Assembly: GCA_028565635.1 (NCBI GenBank)
Contig: JAOXYB010045592.1
Location: 1 to 12,382 of the forward strand
DNA: 12,382 nt
DNA from: Phoronis ovalis
Lineage: Eukaryota > Phoronida > Phoronidae
Direction: 5' to 3'
Shown: positions 1 to 8,900 of the stretch, piece by piece
Layout: each line of letters opens with the position of its first letter
How positions within the stretch are numbered: position 1 is the stretch's first letter
Program-made: the position numbers and the translations under genes
Notes under the pieces: generated by a model
What the model was told of the DNA's origin: nothing
Seen by the model: only the letters and a program-made list of their open reading frames with translations
The model's database searches: none

Positions 1-218
1 CACATATCTACACACATATACACATGTACACATGTACACATGTGGACATGTGTACATGTGTGCTTGTGTGCATGTGTACATGTGTACATGTATACATATT
101 ATACACATATACATATACACATATACACATAATTATACATATATACATACATACACACACACACATACACAAATACCCCCATAAACACCACACCCACACA
201 CTAAAGTCATATGATTAG
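1..218. repeat. CA/TG/TA microsatellite with hairpin
   Basis: The sequence is almost entirely alternating purine-pyrimidine (ca, tg, ta, tacaca and acatgt words), ending around 'cacacccacacac'. Within it, 28-43 and 46-61 form a 16-bp perfect inverted repeat around a GG centre, built from 'acacatgt' units. Alternating purine-pyrimidine tracts favour Z-DNA and the inverted repeat favours a cruciform. Open frames on both strands here are Cys/Val/His/Tyr low-complexity artefacts. Confidence 0.95.
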
Positions 219-823
219 TTAATAGATCCTCCATGAAACACTGATAAAGACCTCACGATATGAAAATGTTCCTGTTTATAATGGAGTTGATTTCATCTTA
301 TCTAAAGTTATCAGTCTGTTTACTTTGTCTGCTAACACTTGATAATTGTTAAATTTGTTTAAAATTGTTTTCTGAAAAATGAGCATGTCAAAGAGTCATT
401 CATTACTATTTTAAGCATTACTTCCTGTACCAGTAAAATAAAAAATTTGCACTGTTATGATATTTACAAAAGGATCAGTTCTAAAGTGTTTGTTGTAGTA
501 ATAAGATAAAGCCTGGAAATAAACTACTGATTACATTAGGTAAATATGACATTATGTTAAAACCCTGTTTAGCAAGTTATTAATTTAGACATTGATAAGA
601 CAGACATGTATTGACCAACATTAAATTGAAACTGATAGTTATACTGTTTAACTTCCTTATCTGCATTAATTGTTCTGAAAAAATACCATAGATTATTAAG
701 TGCTATACATGTAACTATATAGCAGGCAGATTGGAATTTGAGTTTTAAGCTGTGATATTTCAAAATGAATACTAGTTGACGAGTTTTGCTGAAAGGATCG
801 TTGTTATAAGGGGTGTTACATAA

Positions 824-957
824 ATGTACCTAAAGTACATAAACGTAAATACACATGTACCTGTTTATAGATCATTATCCATAACGGTAACCCGATTCCT
901 GGCTGCACGTACCTCGGGTACGCAGACCAGGTACCCACTATATAGATTTTCTACCAG
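824..957 (+). other. Second weak candidate first exon with consensus donor
   Basis: An ATG at 824 opens a frame without stops to a consensus donor, ctaccag|gtaaga, at 958. It also leaves the two bases that exon a needs, with 'LYRFST' just before the junction. It includes 'TATATA' at 939-944 and a higher-GC patch with repeated ggtacc sites (about 905-935), so it could equally be a promoter or an unrelated repeat. The encoded peptide shows nothing typical of an Hv1 N-terminus. Confidence 0.12.
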
Positions 958-1552
958 GTAAGATTTGAAGCTCTGTTGTAATACAATAAACCAATAAAAA
1001 CAAACAACTGATTTTATTGTTACCTTTATTCATACATGTTCCCAAATATTCATGCAATAAGTCATGATTATAATGCAAATTATTGTGAGCAACAAATTTT
1101 TGCAACATGATAACTTCATTGTAATTGTAAGGTTGCAATACACCATTTGGCTAAAATATAAGTGCCTTATAAATAACATTATTGTTTTTATGACAATATT
1201 TCTTATTCTATCACTAAAAAATTATATGTGCAATTCCAATTTGTTGTACTCTGTCTGTATAGGACATGTGACCTCCTTAAAAAATCTGTATGTTAATTTA
1301 AAATGCATCAGTGTCGTGTGACACTAAGTTGAGTGTTCCGATGTGTATGTATAAATACCTGCTAGACCTGATGCATGTATAAATCATCTGAATATGAAAT
1401 TATTTATTGATCTGCTATATTCATTTATACATGCGATACAACCAGTAATATAATATCTGACATACATTGGTGAATAAAGACTCCAAGTCACCAAAGGGTT
1501 AATAAACCGGATACTGTAGCAAGAAACCAGGTACCATTATGGAGAACTGTAA

Positions 1553-1659
1553 ATGAGAGATACATGTCTGTATATGTTCATGTACCCCGGGTACAGTCAT
1601 GTACATTCATACGACAGTGACCCTAAATTCGATTCAGCTACGACAAAGTCAGACCCAAA
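1553..1659 (+). other. Weak candidate N-terminal coding exon of Hv1
   Basis: An ATG at 1553 opens a frame that reads through 'SYDSDPKFDSATTKSDP' to a donor-like aaa|gtatgt at 1660. Two bases are left over there, exactly the phase exon a needs, and the joined codon would be AAG (Lys) before 'CRKKLAH'. The region is less AT-rich than its surroundings. The chance of matching phase is one in three and no family resemblance is visible, so this is only a candidate. A competing candidate lies at 824-957. Confidence 0.18.
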
Positions 1660-2212
1660 GTATGTAGCAGCTTTTAAAAGCATTCATTATAAATTCATAA
1701 CTATAAGAATGTGGATACTCCTCAGCGAAATAAAAAAAGACAAAATTTGTTGTAAATACATAACGATATATTTTTATTTAATAAGAATCGTTAAATACCA
1801 TCTCATCTTGGCCAAGTAAAGTACATGTGATTTTAATTCTAATCCATGTACCAATGTATATTTATTTATTAAAGTATATCCTGCCGTAAACTGTAGATGT
1901 CTCAGGATATCTCAGTATGAGAGGTGTATGTCTTAAGTGTGCTAGGGGCAATTAAAATTGCTGTACAGTTATGTCATTATTTGAGACCCCTATCTCGTGC
2001 TGATTACAAAATTACTGTGTAATTACTGCAAATGTAAAACTTGTATGTATTTTATTTTCACTTTGTTTTAATTACTATGAAAATACAAAGATAAAAACTA
2101 CGCACAGAGGTTTGTAAATGTTTTGTTGAAGTATTATTAAGTAAAAGTAAGCAAAACAATTAATATGCATAATGTGGGAAAAAGACATATAGTGGGAATT
2201 TACTTTTTACCG

Positions 2213-2655
2213 CAAGTCTAATTTATTGGACATTTGTGACTATCTGCATGTAAATTGTGGTTTCTTTCTCACGTTTAGTACACTCTACATTTCCAAATCT
2301 GATAATTTTTACTGTACCATCGTGCCCCAGTTGTCTATGTTTGGCCACCAGGTGATGTTGAAGTTGGGATTTTGACCTAACCTTTACCAATTTAATAGTT
2401 TTTTGGTATGAAATTTTTATCAGTCTCAGTTGAAAACTTGTACAACAAGCCAATTGAATTTTTTATGCACCTGCATAAATTAGATTTCTTTAAAAAAATT
2501 TTGAATCTGATAATTTTTACCATAATGTACATTCTTTGTCATGAGGTGGTATTGAAGTTGGGATTTTAACTTAAACCTTATGTTTAAATAAGTTCATCGA
2601 TTTGGTTACTTCATGGTACGTCGGATGAAATGTTTATCTGCGATAATTGTAACTT
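2213..2655. repeat. Diverged direct duplication, unit about 200-230 bases
   Basis: Two head-to-tail copies begin at about 2213 and 2446. The shared words occur in the same order: 'caag.c.aattt', 'ctgcat.aaatt', 'atttcttt', 'aatctgataatttttac', 'gttgaagttgggatttt' versus 'attgaagttgggatttt', then 'ac.taa.cctta', and 'gatgaaatgtttatc' versus 'gtatgaaatttttatc'. Divergence is considerable and indels are present. The minus-strand frame across the first copy is not preserved in the second, so coding is unlikely. Confidence 0.75.
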
Positions 2656-2822
2656 TCTGCTTGTGCACTTTCAAAATTTTAGTTCTTTATTAATATAAGG
2701 GCACCTTACATTGACAAAAAGTAGCGACAGAGGTTTTTTCAAAAAACTGTAAAATGCAATTTAGTATGTATTTGTTTAGTTGTATGGAATAATAAATTAT
2801 ACAATTTTTTTCTACATTTTAG

Positions 2823-2947
2823 GTGTAGAAAAAAGCTTGCCCATGTATTACACTCAGCTCCTGTTCACTGGACAGTTATATTTCTAGTCATCATTGATGG
2901 TTTAATTGTAGTAGCTACAATACTTATTGATGTTGGTGTAATACAAG
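2823..2947 (+). CDS. HVCN1: Hv1 exon a: S1 segment
   Basis: The acceptor is a T-rich tract ending 'tctacattttag' and the donor is caag|gtaagt. One base at the start completes a codon from an unseen upstream exon, then 41 codons follow, and one base is left over. The basic, amphipathic pre-S1 segment 'CRKKLAHVLHSAPVHW' leads into S1 (about residues 16-37). D25 matches the selectivity-filter aspartate (human D112) and D36 matches D123. The position of human E119 is T32 here. There is no in-frame start codon, so this cannot be the first coding exon. Confidence 0.93.
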
Positions 2948-5900
2948 GTAAGTTTAATGTGTTGTAGCTGTGTTTGAATGGCACCCAGTAAGTAGTTTTG
3001 ATATAATAATCTTTCTTCCTGTATCCATACATTTAGTGTGTATTATTAAGCACAATTTTTTTCTGCTAGGTCATTTATCCTTCTTGCCTTTCAAATTGCC
3101 AAAGCAACCATTTTTAGGAGAATGTTTGATACAATTAAAATAGAACTATAATAATATAGCTTGTTTTTTAAGTTTATTTTATTTCAAATTTCAAAGAAAT
3201 TGCTTAAAAAATAACTATTTCGATCTGTAGTTATAGATAAATCAATAGGATAACATTACTCCAGCAAGTCTCACACTGTTTATAGCCAATACTGTGCTTG
3301 CAATAATACGGAGCTACAAAACAGTGTCATATTTTTAAAGTTTAAAGTTCCTGTTGCTCAAAAACTGTTACAGCCACATGATTGTTTATATGGGTTATAC
3401 ATATATCTTAGATTTATGCTAGGTAAGGCCTCTTTATCCCTTTTTGAGCCCTTTGAATGTGGGCTGATTATATAATAAGTCCCTTGAGAGACAACACCCT
3501 ACCCTTTGTATTGAGAAAGATAGTCAGCCCTGTGTGTTGCTAAAGATAAGTCAGCCCTGTGTGTTGTTTATGCACATTTGAACAATCATGTGGCTGTAAC
3601 ATGGAAAATATAACAAAAAAATTTCAAGTATCAAATTTGATTTGTAAACTTAGTATTTTCATTCTGAAAATATCTAACATTGCTTAACATGGATCATGTA
3701 AAATTTATGTACACACTTTAATGTATGTAAAAAGTGAGAAGCGTAAAAATGTACTAAGGCCCAGGAAGCACTGTCAGATTTGTGCTCAGAATAAGGGTAA
3801 CCCAGGATAATTCAAAATTCGTACTTGTTTTAGCTCCTGTTCATGCAAATAATTCTGCACCTGACAGCACAGATACTCAAGATGAGTCACATGATGTTGA
3901 TATTGTCCACAAGGTGGAGATGTACTTACATTATACAAGTATTGGAATTCTATCATTATTTGTGATTGAGGTATGGAAAGCAAGCCTAATTGCATTTCCC
4001 CATTACTTAATGTATCAACAAACATTCCTGCCATTACATGTGACAGTCGAGCCAGCATTCATGCTCACAAATACTTTGTGCCCACAGTCAGAGATGCTTA
4101 TTTTGTGAAATTTCTAAATTGTACAAAAATTATAATAATTTTCAAAAATATAAATAAAATTTAATTTAATGAATGTTATGATTGTTTTGAAAAAGGAAAC
4201 TAATTTTTTTCAATGTAGTTAAAGTAACTTAGTCTGCAACTTCTCTCAATTTATGATGGAGACTACTTTTTATGATATCAGTGTTTTGCTGATGATAATT
4301 AACGTAGTTTTGTAGGACAACAGACTTGTGTAGTTTTGCATTACTTTTCAAACCTAATAGTATAAACATTTAGTAAACTTATTAAACATGTCACACTCCA
4401 TAGACATGCATGGATGTATATCCCATGAAATGTAGCAAGTTTATAATGAAATGGTGGAAGTTTGTTTTTGAAAAGCCTTGTTTACTGTGGTTTATTTCAT
4501 CTATAATATTTTTCCAGGTTCTGTTAAAAATATATGCCCTGGGAACGAAGTTTTTTAAAGATGCTTTTGAGATTTTTGATGCTATAGTGATCTTCGTGTC
4601 ATTTGCTATTGATATTGCAATTACTTTTGAACATGTCCAATCTGTTGCTATGGATGTTGCCTCACTTACGGTGCTACTTAGGTTGTGGAGAATAACACGC
4701 ATAGTTAACAGTAAGTATTTATTTAAATACTAGAAAAGAGGGGAGCAAATTAAATTTTAAAACTGCTAGAAAACATTGTACAAATAATTATATTATTTAA
4801 TCAAATATGCAATATTTTAACAAATAAGCAATATTCTCTGAAACTCCAGTATGTTTTTTCTTTGCTAAAAATGGTATTGAAGTTTATTTCCTATATCAAG
4901 TCAGCCATGATAATGTTTCAACTCACATTGATAGTGTGGTCTATAAATGCTTGATTCTAGATGATAGAACAATCAATGTTATAGCTAACATACAATTGCC
5001 TGTTATTTACATCGGTACTCTTCAGGTGCAATAGTGTCAATAAAAACAAAAGCAGAGGCAAAGATAGACATTCAAAAAAAAGCTCGGCGAAAAGCTGAAA
5101 TGAAAATTGAAGATTTAGAAGAGCGTGTCAAGTCTCAACAGGTAACTATTTCTGAGAACATCTTTTTCCTCAGGTCTGACCGTTGTCAAAAATGTCAACA
5201 TGAGATGGAGGTCAAGAGAAATGTTTGCAGATCTGACTATCATTCAGAGCATTACAAATACCAGTTGACACTATGTTACAAACATTTTGATATGGGCTAA
5301 ATAACTTTTAATGCACTTAGACAAAAGATATTGCTGTTAAATGTATGCGTAAGTACAGCTATTTCCAATGCACATTGTTTTGATATAATTTTGTGTGGGA
5401 GTTGAAGGTTTCCTGAAAGCTCCTGCTCCATAAAATTTCTGTGTAGGTTACGTTCTCATAATTTTAGACAAGTTATTTAATACTGTTGGACATACCATGC
5501 ACCAGATCTTCTACATGTCAGGTCTTTCATTCTCATTAGAAGCCTTTTAGGATTATACTATGACCGAAATTATAGGAGATCAGTAGAAAACCATATGTGT
5601 GTGGACAGCTTCTAGAGATAGATGAGACGAAACTAGTATTACATTTCCTATGGTTTTAATGTAATTTTCATCAAATTAGGACATAAACCATTTTTCAATG
5701 ATAACTTCAAATGTTCTATTATCAACATAAAGTTATTGTTCACCATAACATGAAATTCTTGACAACAGCAGATATTCCTCACATAATCACCATTTTGATC
5801 TATTTTTGCCTCAAAGTGCTCCAAAATACAGTTCTCAAATTTCGTCTCAAAATCTCGTCCAATTTATTTCTCCTCTTGCAGAAAGAGTCCAAGTAACATA

Positions 5901-8900
5901 TAACCACCAATATCCTGACAATTATTCTGGCAAGCAAGAGAAAAATTTATTTTAAATAGCAACTCTTCATGACACTACATATGGGTCTATGGGAAAACTA
6001 TACTCAAAGACTCCTGCTGGCAAATACTGTTTTTTTTTCTCTCAGATATATAAACACTTAGGAAGCTCAGGAGTACCTAGTTATTTGAGTAATTGTTTAA
6101 GTGGAGACTCATTTTGGGAAAAGAGAAAAAAGTAATATTATAATTATTATATAAATAATGTAATAGTTCTTACCTTTTCAGAAAGAGATTGAGGAATTAG
6201 AAATCAAACTACACAAATTAACTTGTCAGGTGACACAGAATGAAACTTCCTTGGATGATTTTGCAGCTCAAACGTCATCACTAATTCTGGAAGAAGCAGC
6301 TAAAGAAATATCACTTGGAACAAGTCCAAAAAGACTGCAGTGTAGTAATGGCTCTGTGCCTAGTTTGGATAAAATTTCAGTAAGCACCTTTTTCCAAGAA
6401 AGAAAATGTTTCACCTTAGTGTTCCACTATGATCGAAATGCTATCTTTAAGCATTACTATAAAAAGCTTAATGGTGGAATAAGTTTTAATTTACATATTT
6501 TATACGCATCTAATCTTTGTCTATGTTTATGGGTACAGTAACCTTAGTATTCAAGTACTGCTATACTTGAGCTCTCTTGAATGGCTTTCTAAAACAAAAC
6601 TAAAGCAAACTTTGGCAACATTACAGTTTCATTTGGAAATTCTTAAATTGAATTGTACAAGTTTCCCTAATACTGAAAACAAATGAGTTCTGTGTTGCCA
6701 TTTTGTACATAAATCCAAATTATTTGCTATAAGAAGTGGCTAGCAATCCAAATGTTTGAACATCTTTATGGTAACAATCCAAAAAAATACAGTAAGTATA
6801 CAATCCAAATCCAAATTTTCAACTAGGCTGCACACCCCCACCCATGGGTATACTGTATTATTCTGTACAAAAGGTTTTGTTTGTTTTTGTACTGTATTAT
6901 TCTGTGCTAAAGGGCTGTTTAGCCTGGGCTAATAAACTTGTTATCTTACTGAATATAATGCATTTTCAGTACCCCCGGGCTTGTATGCCTGCTACTAACT
7001 TCACACAGCAGGAAGGGGTTACAGTTCTGTTTGTGGTAAAGATTGTATGCATTTTACTGATTACTTTACACCCTGCGTATTAATATTTACTGTGTGCTTT
7101 GAAAATCTCTATAATTGCAGAATGATGACCATGAGATGGAGAAAGGGAAAAATTCTAACCCATCTGGATCAAAAGATTCTAGTCTAAAGAAACATTCGCA
7201 ATCTGAGATTGTAGAACAAAAAAATGAGGTCAAAGGTAAGAATCAGTCAAATAAAAGTTACATTAATGAAAAATAGCTTGATAATTTGAAGAAGGATAGT
7301 TGTAATGTAGTCTAGTTATATTTGTGCAAGTATAAATAATTAGCATCATTCCTACATTAAATGATACGTTTACTGATTCTTTGAAAGTTAATCGATGATT
7401 TTACTAATGCATTGATTGCATTTTCTCCCCAAGAGATACTACACTTTTTTATATCCAAAAGTAATTCCTTCCATTTCTGGCTTTTTTAGTCTAGAAAATT
7501 GACCCATTTCTAGGGTCAAATAAGAGGCCTATTTAAAAACTTTTGCTTAGAAAAGGAGACCTTTTCTAGGCACGTATTCACTCCAAATATGGAACCTTCA
7601 AAAAGCGGACTCATTTCTAGGAATTTTCTGTGAAAAGTAGACCTGTTGTTTAATAGGGATTTCTTGGTGAGTAAGTGACCCATTTGTATTAAATCATGTA
7701 TATAAGTGCCCCCAAAGATATTGTCACTCTCTGATGGATGAGACCTGAAAGACACTGTGACTTCAAAGTACTATTATCTGTATGTTATTTGTTTGCACTT
7801 TTACTTGCAGATAAGCCTGCAGGATCATTTGCGTTTGAAAATCCTGCATTTGTTCTGCAAGAAACCAATGATTTAGCAGAGGACTTGGCAGGTTTGAGGA
7901 AATCTGTTGAAAATGACATGCTTGAAGACTTCCAAGGTGATGTTCATTATTACACAAATGAGGTGAGAATTTCTAAAAGATATTATTTGTTGAACTGTTT
8001 AATTTGTGTTTTTATTATCATTTGCACCATTTACATATTTTATGCACTGTCTCCAGCTGATTTTGTCTTAATGACAAATTATCACATCTATTGTGGAAGA
8101 GTAGGAGATGGAAGAGACTGTAAAATGAAATGGTTTGCATTGATGTGTGACTTTCTTGTTAAATTGGGAGATTTTTATGTTACTTCCTTGCATAAACCTG
8201 CCGTAGAAAGTAGATTATAATTTCTGATTTTGCCACGGAATTCTACGAGATTCAGTCACCAGTCATACTCACCACAGCACTGCAGCTGTTGGCTGGACAC
8301 TTATAAGATGGCTCTGTAAAAAAGCTTGGACATGTTTAAGTATTTTTGATTAAATAAGCAGATGATGGTAAACAGCCTCTGTGCTGCGGGGAGTTTGGTC
8401 ACTGATGAAATGAATGTTTTTGATCAAAACATCATTTTTTGCTCAGAACTTAGAAAATGACCTGATATAATTTATGCTGAATGTCAATGATATTTTAAAT
8501 AGCCACATATTAATGCAAGCTATATTATAACTTGGATACGGGAATGATCAAATCATTCATCTATCACAATGTAAAGATTGGAGAGGTACAGTAGCCATTA
8601 TTCGTGATATTTTGTAGCTACCCCTGGAAATATTGTCAATTAAAAAGCTTAGCGACAGATATTATGCTGGCTAGATATATTGTAAACTCAACAGCATATT
8701 CCATGCTAAGTGGTATAACGGTTGATAACATTACAGGTATAATGCATATATCTGTGATCATGCATAGCAAGTAAATCCACAGCAACATTTGCACATAATA
8801 AACCGTGTGTTGCTTAATTTACAATATGTCTAGCCCCTGTGTGTAAATATTACATCATTCTACGTCTCCATAGGATGACAACGACTTACAAACTAGCACA

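Larger units (their letters stand above)
219..2212. other. AT-rich region upstream of the first recognised exon
   Basis: No convincing gene is seen here; short frames on both strands look random in composition. Small structures include a 12-bp perfect inverted repeat (1373-1384 with 1423-1434, 'gcatgtataaat') and recurring 'ccaggtacc' or 'gtacccc' words near 905-960, 1525 and 1575-1600. The missing Hv1 promoter and N-terminal exon could lie here, or to the left of the window. Confidence 0.6.
2948..3833 (+). other. Intron between exons a and b, with repeat content
   Basis: This is an 886-base GT-AG intron. It carries the inverted-repeat-bounded segment 3366-3601 and a short tandem repeat, described separately. 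The rest is featureless AT-rich DNA without a second gene. Confidence 0.85.

Noticed and set aside
8-218. Open frames on both strands at the left edge rich in Cys, Val, His, Tyr and Met
   Set aside because: They are direct translations of the CA/TG microsatellite; both strands are open for the same reason.
938-1321. Overlapping short frames on both strands
   Set aside because: The composition looks like translated AT-rich noncoding DNA (Ile, Asn, Leu, Lys), with no domain or splice support.
3786-4058. Minus-strand frame opposite Hv1 exon b
   Set aside because: It is a shadow of the coding exon on the plus strand, where the S2 signature is unmistakable.
4391-4702. Minus-strand frame opposite Hv1 exon c
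   Set aside because: It is a shadow of the exon encoding S3 and S4.
2823-4710. Possibility that the gene is a cation channel voltage sensor or a voltage-sensing phosphatase (TPTE/Ci-VSP type)
   Set aside because: S1 D25, the RLWRITRIVN form of S4 and the direct coiled coil are Hv1-specific; no pore helices and no phosphatase CX5R motif follow.
5711-5896. 61-codon plus-strand frame in the intron between exons d and e
   Set aside because: No recognised motif, no good splice sites at suitable phase, and a random-looking composition.
6844-7083. 79-codon plus-strand frame in the intron before exon f
   Set aside because: It includes a short direct repeat and intron sequence; hydrophobic but without family resemblance, and its frame does not join exon f, which starts after its stop.
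8409-8437. Imperfect palindrome around TGATCA
   Set aside because: It needs a bulge and is short; expected by chance in AT-rich DNA of this length.
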